Origin: Streptomyces spororaveus
Lineage (GTDB): Bacteria; Actinomycetota; Actinomycetes; Streptomycetales; Streptomycetaceae
Assembly: GCF_016755875.1 (NCBI RefSeq)
Contig: NZ_BNED01000005.1
Coordinates: forward strand, 1,860,001-1,924,000
DNA: 64,000 nucleotides
Direction: 5' to 3'
Shown here: one piece after another, positions 53,673-62,592 of the stretch
How positions within the stretch are numbered: the first letter of the stretch is position 1
How the letters are laid out: every line of letters starts with the position of its first letter
Notes under the pieces: model-generated
What the model saw: the letters and a program-made list of their open reading frames with translations, nothing else
Told to the model about the DNA's origin: nothing
Databases searched by the model: none
Translations under genes and position numbers: made by a program

Positions 53673-55093
53673 GCGTCCTCCAGGGGGGTGACCTCGTCGG
53701 GCTGGAAGTAGAGGAACCTGCCCTGTTCCCGGCGGATGTCCGCACCCGGGTCGTCCTCCACGGTGACGGCGAGGTGCACTCCCCCGTCGACGTCGTGCAG
53801 CACGGCCTCGACCAGCGCGGTGCGGCCCTGGAGGAACAGGTCCTGGGCGTCGGTGCGGCGCAGTCCGGGGCGCAGCCGGACTCGGCTGCCGGGGCCCACC
53901 GAGGCTCCGTCGACCGTGATCCGGTCGCGGGCCGGGTCGGCGGTGTCCGTCCGGGCCGGGTCCCACCAGGGCGTGTCCGGCCTGAAGACCACGTCCTCGG
54001 CGGGGAGTTCCGCGAGGAGCGGAGGCTGCTCGGGGCCGGTGACCTCCCGCAGGGCGCGTACGGCGCCGTGCAGCCGCTCCAGCACCTCGGGGGGCATGGA
54101 GTCGGCGAGGTCGATCACGGCGGCCGCCCGGGGGTCCGTGCCGCGTGCCTCGCGCTTCTCCTGCTCGGTCAGGGCGGCCGTGCGCAGGGCGAGGATCTCG
54201 TCGATCTCGGTGGCGTCGTACATGGCGCCCGCGCTCTCGGGGGCGATGGCCGGATGGTCCTCCAGGATGATCGGGGAGGACAGCACCACGTCGGCGCGGC
54301 CGGGTTCACCCGCGAGCACCGGCCACGTGTGGCGGTTCTCGCAGGCGGCCACCGCCTCCCTGGCCCACTCGGGCGGGTCGGTCATGGACAGGAAGGATCC
54401 CGGGTCCAGGCCCAGCAGGAGATGGGCGGCGACCAGCGAGTGGGGCAGGGCGGCCTCGCGGTCGACGGCTCCGGACCCGGGGGGCGGGGCCCACGGGCTG
54501 GTGTTCTCCACCACCGCGCGGAGTCTGAACACCCGGTAGGCGCCGGGCAGTTCGACGGCGCGCAACCGCAGCACGCCCTCAATCTCCTCGGTACGGCGCA
54601 CCAGGCGGCCCACGGTGCGCCCGTCCGCGTCCTGGACGGGTTCGGTGTCGACGCGGGCGGGGCGGCGGAAGGGGAAGGTGACGCCGTCGTCGCCCAGCAG
54701 CTCGGCGACGGGGACGCTCACCTCCACCCGCTCCTCGGCTCCCTCGTCCCAGGGCACCAGTACCCGGTCGGCCAGGTGCAGCTCGGCGACCTCGGTGAAA
54801 CCGCCGCCGTCCGCGGCCTGTTCGACCGTACGCCGCTGCGCGTGCAGGAAGCGCAGCTCCAGGGCGAGGTCCGCCGCGCCCCGCGGTTCCATCAGGATCT
54901 CGGTCTGCTGGAAGACGTGCTCCTCGTGCGCGCGGCCCCATGCCGGGGGCACGAGGACGCCGAACTGCCAGCGCAGGCGGTTCTTCGCGGCCGAGGCCCG
55001 GTACGGGTAGAGCACGTACCCCTCCAGCAGGACCGCGTCGGCGACCTGCCGGGCGGCCTCGAAGCGGGGGTGGGCGGTGGTCGTCGTGGTCAC
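53669..55093 (-). CDS. Uncharacterised 474-residue hydrogenase-locus protein
   Basis: I do not recognise a characterised family. The N-terminal ~160 residues form a beta-rich domain (RFEAARQVADAVLLEGYVLY, RASAAKNRLRWQFGVLVPPAW). The middle (~200-330) includes VVENTSPW, LVAAHLLLGLDPGSFLSM and VVLSSPIILEDHP. The C-terminal ~70 residues look like a small beta barrel (VRLRPGLRRTDAQDLFLQGR, then TVEDDP). No signal peptide, TM segment or Cys clusters are seen. It is coupled by GTGA overlaps on both sides to DUF6084 and the maturation protease, so it most likely serves assembly or regulation of this hydrogenase. Confidence 0.75.
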   Translation of the reverse strand: MTTTTTAHPRFEAARQVADAVLLEGYVLYPYRASAAKNRLRWQFGVLVPPAWGRAHEEHVFQQTEILMEPRGAADLALELRFLHAQRRTVEQAADGGGFTEVAELHLADRVLVPWDEGAEERVEVSVPVAELLGDDGVTFPFRRPARVDTEPVQDADGRTVGRLVRRTEEIEGVLRLRAVELPGAYRVFRLRAVVENTSPWAPPPGSGAVDREAALPHSLVAAHLLLGLDPGSFLSMTDPPEWAREAVAACENRHTWPVLAGEPGRADVVLSSPIILEDHPAIAPESAGAMYDATEIDEILALRTAALTEQEKREARGTDPRAAAVIDLADSMPPEVLERLHGAVRALREVTGPEQPPLLAELPAEDVVFRPDTPWWDPARTDTADPARDRITVDGASVGPGSRVRLRPGLRRTDAQDLFLQGRTALVEAVLHDVDGGVHLAVTVEDDPGADIRREQGRFLYFQPDEVTPLEDA

Positions 55094-55803
55094 GGGGCCG
55101 CCCTCTCGGTGAGGCGCGGCAGGATGGCCCCCAGCCGGACGGGCCCGGCACCGTCCCCGGGCGGGGGCGGCTGCGGCGGGGCGGCCGCGTCCAGCAGGGC
55201 CCGTACGGTCGCCTCCCACGAGGCGAGCGCGTGGCGGGAGCGGAAGGCGAGCAGCTCGTCCATGGTGTCGCGGGGCAGCCGGAGCCAGCCGCAGCCGGGG
55301 AAGTGCTGTTCGACCATCTCGCGCCAGACGGCCACGGGCATCCGGTACGCGGCTTCGCGGTCCCACGGGACGGGCTCGACGCGGAAGCCGGAGTCGCCGG
55401 TGAAGGCGGTGCCGGAGAACAGCATCAGCAGCGGTACCTCGCCTTCCGTCAGGGCTTCGAAGTACCGGGTGGCGCCGATGTCCATGTCGTAGGTGCAGGG
55501 CACGACCAGGTCGGTCTCGGTCTCGCCGGTGAAGCTCGGGACCATGACGGAGACCTGGGCGAACTGCACGGGCTGGAGGGTGTTGCCCCAGCGGGAGCGC
55601 TCGCCGAACAGGTCGGCGAGTCCTTCCGCCTCGGCCGGGCCGTAGCCGCGCCGGGCCGGTTCGATGCGGATCTGGCAGCGCAGGGCGATGGCGTGCACCC
55701 GGGCGCCCCCGGCCGCGGTGATCCGCAGCCGGAAGACGAGGGTCGGACCGGCGGCGAAGGCGTCGGCGCGGACCCCGGTGCAGGTGAAGGCGAATTCCGT
55801 CAT
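55090..55803 (-). CDS. DUF6084-like hydrogenase-locus protein
   Basis: A 237-residue, mostly beta-stranded protein (FAFTCTGVRADAFAAGPTLV, VHAIALRCQIRIEPARRGY, VVPCTYDMDIGATRYFEAL) with a helical C-terminus, corresponding to what is called DUF6084 in actinomycete hydrogenase clusters. The function is unknown. Its ATG overlaps the DUF5947 stop (ATGA at 55800-55803) and its stop overlaps the next start, which places it firmly in the operon. Confidence 0.75.
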   Translation of the reverse strand: MTEFAFTCTGVRADAFAAGPTLVFRLRITAAGGARVHAIALRCQIRIEPARRGYGPAEAEGLADLFGERSRWGNTLQPVQFAQVSVMVPSFTGETETDLVVPCTYDMDIGATRYFEALTEGEVPLLMLFSGTAFTGDSGFRVEPVPWDREAAYRMPVAVWREMVEQHFPGCGWLRLPRDTMDELLAFRSRHALASWEATVRALLDAAAPPQPPPPGDGAGPVRLGAILPRLTERAAP

Positions 55804-56480
55804 CGGATCCCGTCCCTCCCGTCCTCCTGCGCCGTCGGGGGCAGGGCCCTGGCCCGCCGTTCCACCTGCTCGAAGAAGGTCTTCAGTGCGGCCCGGGCCT
55901 CGGACCCGCCGTCGAAGCCCTGCCACAGCAGCCGCATCCGCCCCACCAGCTCGTAGCAGATGTCGATCGGCACCAGATAGCAGTCGGTGCGGCCCTCCGA
56001 GCGGCGCAGCAGCAGCGCCTCGACGTCGGGTTCCAGGAGCGTGGACAGCCGGCCGGCGCCCAGGACGGTCTGCCAGGTCTCGGGGTCGAGTTCGCTCTCG
56101 GTGGCTCCGGCCGGACTCGGGTAGAGGGCGACCAGCCGGTCGAGGGCGGCGTTGCGGAAGAAGAACGCGACGCCGACCGGGATCTGGAGGAGTTCCCACG
56201 CGCCCTCGTCGAGCCGGTGTGCCGGGTCGGTGAGGTAGCGGTCCGGTACGGCCCGCATCCGTCCGGTGCCGGCGCCGGGCCGGTCGAAGAGCAGGGCGCA
56301 GGCGGTGCAGGCGCAGATCAGCGCACGCTGCTCGGTCTGCACCAGGTGGCGGTGGCCGTCCTGGGGCACGGCGACCCCGCACAGTTCGCAGGTCTCGGGC
56401 CGGGGCGGGCGCGGGCCCGCGAACCGGCGCAGCCCGCGCGGGGCGCGCGGGCCGTCGTGCAGGAGCCCGGGCCCGCTCAC
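55800..56480 (-). CDS. DUF5947-like hydrogenase-locus protein with a Cys-pair motif
   Basis: The 226 residues contain CELCGVAV and ICACTACALLFDRPG near the N-terminus, a possible zinc or iron-sulfur site with His residues between (DGHRHLVQ), then a helical body (DEGAWELLQIPVGVAFFFRN, CYLVPIDICYELVGRMRLLW). It matches the DUF5947 type found beside actinomycete uptake hydrogenases. It starts with GTG 56480, overlapping the NifU-like stop (GTGA). A redox or assembly role is plausible but unproven. Confidence 0.75.
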   Translation of the reverse strand: MSGPGLLHDGPRAPRGLRRFAGPRPPRPETCELCGVAVPQDGHRHLVQTEQRALICACTACALLFDRPGAGTGRMRAVPDRYLTDPAHRLDEGAWELLQIPVGVAFFFRNAALDRLVALYPSPAGATESELDPETWQTVLGAGRLSTLLEPDVEALLLRRSEGRTDCYLVPIDICYELVGRMRLLWQGFDGGSEARAALKTFFEQVERRARALPPTAQEDGRDGIR

Positions 56481-57007
56481 GGCACCCGCGCCGGGCTCGG
56501 GGGCCGGGTGCCGATCTGCAGGAGGGCGGGAGCGGGGGCCGCGGCGGGCTCCCGCTCCACGCTCGTCACCTCGGGGGCGAAGCAGGCGAGGGTGTCCTCC
56601 AGCGTCCGCGCGGCGCCGCCCTGGCCGCCGGAGCCCGAGCCGCAGCCGCAGCCGGTGGAGGCGGCGGGGCGCAGCCGCAGGACGCCGGTGTCCGCGTCGA
56701 AGCCGAGCAGTTCCACCGGTTCGCCGTGGGCGGCCAGGGCGCGGCCGATGCGGGTGTGCACGTCCTCGGGGTGCAGGCCGTGCAGGGAGAGCAGGCTCGC
56801 CACGAGTTCGTCGTCGTAGACGGGCTTGAGCGGCCCGGCCCCGACCTTCTCGACGATGCGGGCGAGCCCGGTGCCGTAGAAGTCCATGAGGACGCGCACC
56901 AGTTCCTCCGCCGCCGCGCAGGCGGCGCGGTCGCCGGTGGCGGCGAGCCGGTCGAGGACCTCCTCGACCCGGCGCCCGGCCTCGGGGCCGTCGATCGCGG
57001 CCCTCAT
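56477..57007 (-). CDS. NifU-like protein of the hydrogenase locus
   Basis: The 176-residue protein has an N-terminal helical segment (RRVEEVLDRLAATGDRAACA, then ELVRVLMDFYGTGLARIVE) and a C-terminal part resembling a NifU C-terminal unit, with the Cys-rich TGCGCGSGSGG motif and GVLRLRPA strand. NifU domains carry Fe-S clusters to target proteins, and HhyS needs three. Its ATG overlaps the large-subunit stop (ATGA at 57004-57007), supporting a direct partnership. Confidence 0.75.
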   Translation of the reverse strand: MRAAIDGPEAGRRVEEVLDRLAATGDRAACAAAEELVRVLMDFYGTGLARIVEKVGAGPLKPVYDDELVASLLSLHGLHPEDVHTRIGRALAAHGEPVELLGFDADTGVLRLRPAASTGCGCGSGSGGQGGAARTLEDTLACFAPEVTSVEREPAAAPAPALLQIGTRPPSPARVP

Positions 57008-58788
57008 CCGCCCAGTCCGCTCAGGCCGGTGGGCACGTGCATCGTCTTGACCGTCTTGCCGCCGCCGACGTACATGTGGACGCCGCAGGGCAGACAGGGG
57101 TCGAAGCTGCGGACCGCGCGCATGATGTCGATGCCCTTGAAGTTCTCCGGGCTGTTCTCCTCGAAGATCGGGGTGTTCTGCACCGCGTCCTCGTAGGGGC
57201 CGGGCGTGCCGAAGGTGTCGCGGGTGCTGGCGTTCCACGGGGTCGGCGGGTACGGGTGGTAGTTGGCGATCTTCCCGTCGCGGATCACCATGTGGTGGGA
57301 CAGGACGCCGCGTACGGCCTCGGTGAAGCCGACACCCAGCCCCTCGTCCGGGACCTCGAACTTCTCCCAGGTCTGGGTGCGTCCGGCGCGGACCTCGGCG
57401 AGGCCCTTCTCGGCGCAGTGCAGGGCGATGGCGGCCGCGTAGGCCTGGAAGTAGGTGCGCGCGCGGTTGCGTTCCAGCGCGTTGCTCCACTTCGGGATCT
57501 TCCACTCGAAGCGGGTCTCGGGCTTGGTCATCGTGCGCGGCAGGGTGATCACGACGCTGTGACCGGTGGCCTGCACGTAGTCGGTGTGGACCAGGCCCGA
57601 CAGGGCGGTGGACCACAGGCGGGCGATGGGGCCGCCGCCGGTGTCCAGGGCCAGGTGGTCCTTGCCGTCGAACCAGCGCGGCGACATGACCCAGCTGTAC
57701 TTGTCGTCGAAGTTCCGCTTCTGCGGGGCCGGGATGGTGTGCTGGTTCCACGGGTGGCGCGGGTCGACCGGGTTGCCGAGCGGGTCGTGGGTGACGAACT
57801 GCTCCTGGCCCTGCCAGTCGTCGTAGTACGAGCTGCCGAGCAGGATGCGGATGCCGAGGTTGATCTCGGTGAGGTCGTTGGTGACCAGCTTGCCGTCCAC
57901 CACCACGCCCGGGGTGACGAACATCTTCCGTCCCCAGTCGGTCATGTTGGCGTAGGTGAAGTCGCAGTACTCGGGGTCGTTGAGGGCGCCCCAGCAGCCG
58001 AGGAGGACACGCCGGCGGCCGACCTCCTCGTACCCGGGCAGGGCCGCGTAGAAGAAGTCGAACAGGTCGTCGTGGAGCGGGACGACCTTCTTCATGAACT
58101 CGCAGTACCGCATGAGGCGGCTCATGTAGTCCGTGAAGAGCTGGACGGAGGCGATGGTGCCGACGCCGCCCGGGTAGAGGGTGGAGGGGTGCACGTGGCG
58201 GCCCTCCATCAGGCAGAACATCTCGCGCGTGTAGCGGGAGACCTGGAGCGCCTCGCGGTAGAACTCGCCCTCGATGGGGTTGAGGGAGCGCATGATGTCG
58301 GCGATGGTCTTGTAGCCGTGCTCGCCGGCGTGCGGGGCGGGGGTGCGCTCGGCGAGCTCCAGGACGCCCGGGTTGGTCTCGCGGACCATCTTCTCGCAGT
58401 AGTCGACCCCGACCAGGTTCTCCTGGAAGATGTTGTGGTCGAACATGTACTCCGCGGACTCGCCGAGGTTGATGATCCACTCGGCGAGGTGGGGCGGCTT
58501 CACCCCGTAGGCCATGTTCTGCGCGTACACCGAGCAGGTGGCGTGGTTGTCACCGCAGATGCCGCAGATGCGGCTGGTGATGAAGTGCGCGTCGCGGGGG
58601 TCCTTGCCGCGCATGAAGACGCTGTAGCCGCGGAAGACCGACGAGGTGCTGTAGCACTCCGCGACCCGCTTCTGCTTGAAGTCGATCTTCGTGTGGATTC
58701 CGAGACTGCCCACGATCCGGGTGATCGGATCCCAGGCCATCTCCACCAGGCCGCTGCCGTCTGCGGCCGCCTTCGTCTTCGGTGTCAT
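57004..58788 (-). CDS. hhyL: [NiFe]-hydrogenase large subunit, actinobacterial (group 1h/5) type
   Basis: The 594-residue catalytic subunit oxidises H2. The Ni ligands are Cys75 and Cys78 (RICGICGDNHA, L1) and Cys565 and Cys568 (DPCLPCGVH, L2). A 23-residue C-terminal extension (MYVGGGKTVKTMHVPTGLSG...) follows His571 and is the expected substrate of the maturation protease. The L1/L2 forms and genome context match the high-affinity uptake enzymes of Streptomyces and mycobacteria. It begins 64 bp after hhyS. Confidence 0.96.
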   Translation of the reverse strand: MTPKTKAAADGSGLVEMAWDPITRIVGSLGIHTKIDFKQKRVAECYSTSSVFRGYSVFMRGKDPRDAHFITSRICGICGDNHATCSVYAQNMAYGVKPPHLAEWIINLGESAEYMFDHNIFQENLVGVDYCEKMVRETNPGVLELAERTPAPHAGEHGYKTIADIMRSLNPIEGEFYREALQVSRYTREMFCLMEGRHVHPSTLYPGGVGTIASVQLFTDYMSRLMRYCEFMKKVVPLHDDLFDFFYAALPGYEEVGRRRVLLGCWGALNDPEYCDFTYANMTDWGRKMFVTPGVVVDGKLVTNDLTEINLGIRILLGSSYYDDWQGQEQFVTHDPLGNPVDPRHPWNQHTIPAPQKRNFDDKYSWVMSPRWFDGKDHLALDTGGGPIARLWSTALSGLVHTDYVQATGHSVVITLPRTMTKPETRFEWKIPKWSNALERNRARTYFQAYAAAIALHCAEKGLAEVRAGRTQTWEKFEVPDEGLGVGFTEAVRGVLSHHMVIRDGKIANYHPYPPTPWNASTRDTFGTPGPYEDAVQNTPIFEENSPENFKGIDIMRAVRSFDPCLPCGVHMYVGGGKTVKTMHVPTGLSGLGG

Positions 58789-58852
58789 CGTTTCTGCCGT
58801 GACCCTTCTTCGGTGCGGGGAGCGGGGTTGGGGGGGTGCTTCCGGGGTGCCG

Positions 58853-59908
<1,056 letters not shown>

Positions 59909-59978
59909 GGGACGGCTCCTCTGGGAGGTGATCGGGAAGGGGCGGAGGAGGCGGCCTGCCTCACCCACACCTTTCTTG

Positions 59979-61730
59979 CTAACAGCAGTCCGGCCCGGGC
60001 GCCGCGTCAGGTGCGGCCAGTCCAGTGACATCGCGCGGACTGACGGGCGACCCGCCCGGACGGCCCGGGGTGGACACTGGGCGCTCCTTGCGGACGAAGG
60101 CGCGGCGCAGGGCGTGGTAGGGGGCGCCGGGGTCGAAGAAGGTCCGCCGCATCTCGGCCAGCTCGGCCCGGCGGTGGTCGGCCAGCGGCCGCTCGGCCTC
60201 GTCGCGCTCACGCGCGGCCTTCTTCGCGGCGATGCGGGAGGCGGTGGCGGGCAGGGCGGCGAGACGGGCCGCGAGGCGATCCGTCTCGCCGGTGAAGGCG
60301 CCGGGCGGGCAGCGGAGCGTACGGTCGACCAGTCCGAGCCCGAGGGCGGCGGCGGCGCTCAGCGGGAGGGCCTCGGTGGTGAGGCGGTCCGCGAGGGCGG
60401 GCCCGACGCGGCGGGGCAGCGTGTACGTCCAGTACTCGGAGCCGTGCAGGCCCATCAGACGGTAGTGCGGGTTCAGGACGACGCCCGAGCGGCACCAGAC
60501 CTCGTCGGCGGCGAGGGCCAGCATGACCCCGCCCGCGGCGGCGTTGCCGCCCAGCGCGCTGACCACGAGGCGGTCGGTGGTGGTCAGCACCGCCTCGACC
60601 AGGTCGTTCATGGCGTTGATGTTGGCCCAGGACTCCTCGGCCGGGTCGGCCGAAGCCTCGATGACGCCGAGGTGGATGCCGTTGGAGAAGAAGTCGCGGC
60701 CACCGCCGAGGACCAGGACGGCCGTGGGGCGGGTGAGGGCCGTCCGGTAGGCGTCCAGCAGACGGCGGCAGTGCGCGGTGCTCATCGCGCCGCCGGGGAA
60801 GGAGAACGACAGGAAACCGGCCTGCCCCTCCTCGTGGTAGCCGATGTCGGACCAGGCCCGGTGGTGGGGGCCGTGGGGGCCGCTGTGCGGGGGTGCGGGC
60901 ACCTCGGGAAGCGGGGGCAGCCGGTCCGCGAGCGCCAGCGTGGCGGGCAGCCTGGGCGTGGCCGGACCGCCGGGCCTGCGCGGGGCGCGCAGCTCCGGGA
61001 TCCAGACGGCGCCGTCGGTGGTGGCCCGGCAGAGCGCCCCGTCCCGGGTGGCCAGCAGCTCTCCGGGGCGCCCGCGCAGCCGCTCCTCGCGGTGCCCGCC
61101 GTGCAGGTACCAGTCGCCGCCGAGCAGTTCGTCGCGTACACCGGGCTGCGAGTCGGCGGCGCGCAGCGCGCGCAGGACCCCCTCGGTGGTGTCGCCCGCC
61201 CAGTCGATCCTGCGGTCCTCCTGGCGCAGGAGCGGCCGGGCGCGGCCGCCGGCCTGGGGCCGCGGGGTGTACGTCCCGGAGGCGAAGCGTTCGACCGCGA
61301 GCAGGACGGCCTCCAGGGCCGCGTCGGCGATCTCGCCGCGGTAGAGGTCGCTCTTGCCGACGGGCGGTACCGGGCATGCGACGCTCGCCCATACGTCGCC
61401 GGCGTCCATCTCCGCGTTGGCCTGCAGGACCGTCACCCCCCACCGGGACTCACCGTCCTGGATGGCCCGGTCGAGGGAGGAGGGGCCGCGGTCACCGACC
61501 GGTCCCGGGTGGACGACCAGGCAGGTGTGGGCGGCCCAGACCTCCTCGGGGATGGCGGTGCGCAGCATCGGGGCGATCACGAGGTCGGGGCGGTGGCCGC
61601 GGACGGCATCGGCCAGACCGGCACCGGGCAGGGCGAGTTCGACCGCGACCCGGTGGCCGTGGTCGCGCAGCTCGGCGTGGACTCGCTGCGTGAGGCTGTT
61701 GAACGCGCTCGCGACGAGCAGGACGTACAA
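59979..61730 (-). CDS. hypX: Hydrogenase maturation factor HypX (CO-forming)
   Basis: HypX makes the active-site CO from formyl-tetrahydrofolate under aerobic conditions. The 583 residues comprise an N-terminal formyltransferase-like half (YVLLVASAFNSLTQRVHAEL, HPGPVGDRGPSSLDRAI, WGVTVLQANAEMDAGDVWA) and a C-terminal enoyl-CoA hydratase-like half (GYHEEGQAGFLSFSFPGGAM, FFSNGIHLGVIEA, ALGGNAAAGGVMLALAADEV). TTG 61730 was chosen since GGGAGA lies 4-5 bp upstream and the protein then begins as its relatives do. The frame stays open to 62117, but that part is transposase sequence. It ends in Cys-Cys. Confidence 0.93.
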   Translation of the reverse strand: MYVLLVASAFNSLTQRVHAELRDHGHRVAVELALPGAGLADAVRGHRPDLVIAPMLRTAIPEEVWAAHTCLVVHPGPVGDRGPSSLDRAIQDGESRWGVTVLQANAEMDAGDVWASVACPVPPVGKSDLYRGEIADAALEAVLLAVERFASGTYTPRPQAGGRARPLLRQEDRRIDWAGDTTEGVLRALRAADSQPGVRDELLGGDWYLHGGHREERLRGRPGELLATRDGALCRATTDGAVWIPELRAPRRPGGPATPRLPATLALADRLPPLPEVPAPPHSGPHGPHHRAWSDIGYHEEGQAGFLSFSFPGGAMSTAHCRRLLDAYRTALTRPTAVLVLGGGRDFFSNGIHLGVIEASADPAEESWANINAMNDLVEAVLTTTDRLVVSALGGNAAAGGVMLALAADEVWCRSGVVLNPHYRLMGLHGSEYWTYTLPRRVGPALADRLTTEALPLSAAAALGLGLVDRTLRCPPGAFTGETDRLAARLAALPATASRIAAKKAARERDEAERPLADHRRAELAEMRRTFFDPGAPYHALRRAFVRKERPVSTPGRPGGSPVSPRDVTGLAAPDAAPGPDCC

Positions 61731-61912
61731 GTGATCTCCCAGCGGCGGTCGGAGCCGCGTGTGCACGGTGTCCGGCCTGGTCGGCGGCCGTGGCCGGAAG
61801 ATGACCGGCCGCCTGAGATGGTCGGGGAGATCCGGCCACCGACGGCTGAGGCCGCGCGGCGGCGTCACCCGAAAGCGCGGCTTCGGGCGCCCGCTCGGCC
61901 CTAGGCCGTGTC
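61731..61912. other. Leader of hypX
   Basis: A 182-bp non-coding stretch between the transposase remnant and hypX. It must hold the hypX promoter unless that lies within the remnant. I see no strong -35/-10 pair. Confidence 0.5.
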
Positions 61913-62069
61913 CGCATTGCCGGTTGGGGAGCCGTAGTCGCAGGCAGGCGAGGGTGACCAGGGATTTGCAGTGGCGGGCTCTTTTGCCGTAGCGGGTGGC
62001 GAGGGCCTTGTTCTGCTTGATCCGGTTGAAGCAGCGTTCGACGACGTTGCGGCTCCGGTAGGCCTTGGG
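61913..62069 (-). pseudogene. IS5-like transposase C-terminal remnant
   Basis: The minus-strand translation reads KAYRSRNVVERCFNRIKQNK followed by ALATRYGKRARHCKSLVTLA and CLRLRLP, which is the C-terminal block, including the conserved Y-R/E region, of IS5-family transposases. Only ~50 residues remain, with no N-terminal catalytic part and no stop, and it has drifted into the frame of hypX. No terminal repeats or target duplications are visible. It marks an old insertion at the edge of the hydrogenase locus. Confidence 0.8.
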
Positions 62070-62229
62070 ACACCTTCCGCAGCTGTCCGGGCACGGAGCC
62101 CGCCGGTCAGCCCGCAATGGCCACCGCCGCCGCCGCGGCTCCTCCCGTTCGGGACCGGCAGTCGGGTGTCCTCACCGGAGCAGCCTCCGCCCGCCGGACC
62201 CGCCCCGGACCATCAAGCCGGAACACCAT
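62070..62229. other. Intergenic, possibly degraded IS flank
   Basis: No supported gene. A weak ATG-led frame on the plus strand at 62117 has composition unlike real genes here. The hairpin at 62230 follows. Confidence 0.4.
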
Positions 62230-62264
62230 GGGGTCCCGGCCGCTGTTGCAGTGGCCGGGACCCC
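62230..62264 (-). terminator. Terminator downstream of the 44-residue membrane peptide
   Basis: GGGGTCCCGGCC (62230-62241) pairs perfectly over 12 bp with 62253-62264, 11-nt loop, 13 bp after the minus-strand stop at 62278. Confidence 0.8.
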
Positions 62265-62277
62265 ACGGCGTCAGGTC

Positions 62278-62412
62278 TCACTCCTTGCCTGACTCGTCTC
62301 CGTTGCCGGCTCGGTCGGCCTCGCGGCGGGCACGGCGAACCTCAAGGGCGATGGTCAGCGAGGCGCCGAAGATGGCGAGGACGTCGGCGGCGATGGAGAG
62401 GAACTCGTTCAT
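62278..62412 (-). CDS. 44-residue single-pass membrane peptide
   Basis: The peptide has one hydrophobic helix (FLSIAADVLAIFGASLTIALE) followed by an Arg/Asp/Glu-rich cytoplasmic tail. GAAAGGG precedes its ATG, and its own terminator follows. It is divergent from the coiled-coil/TPR gene at 62593, with a 180-bp shared upstream region. It does not match a family I know; small size and a lone TM with charged tail would also suit a type I toxin or a signalling peptide. Confidence 0.6.
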   Translation of the reverse strand: MNEFLSIAADVLAIFGASLTIALEVRRARREADRAGNGDESGKE

Positions 62413-62592
62413 GGTCTGCCCTTTCGGTTGGGTGGTTCGACCGCTGGGTGTTGCGGCGGCCGGGAGCAGACGATGGCCGGAAGTTGTTTTGTACGGACCT
62501 CCGGGGGCGGACATCGCAGGTAAGTTCCGGATGAACGGGCTGTTGTCCAGGACGGACTGAACAAACCAGCGGGGAACGACGGGGGCGAATCG

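Noticed and set aside
62117..62560. 147-codon plus-strand frame beside the transposase remnant
   Set aside because: No ribosome site, low-complexity Ala/Arg/Pro translation, and it runs antisense to the 44-residue peptide with its terminator.
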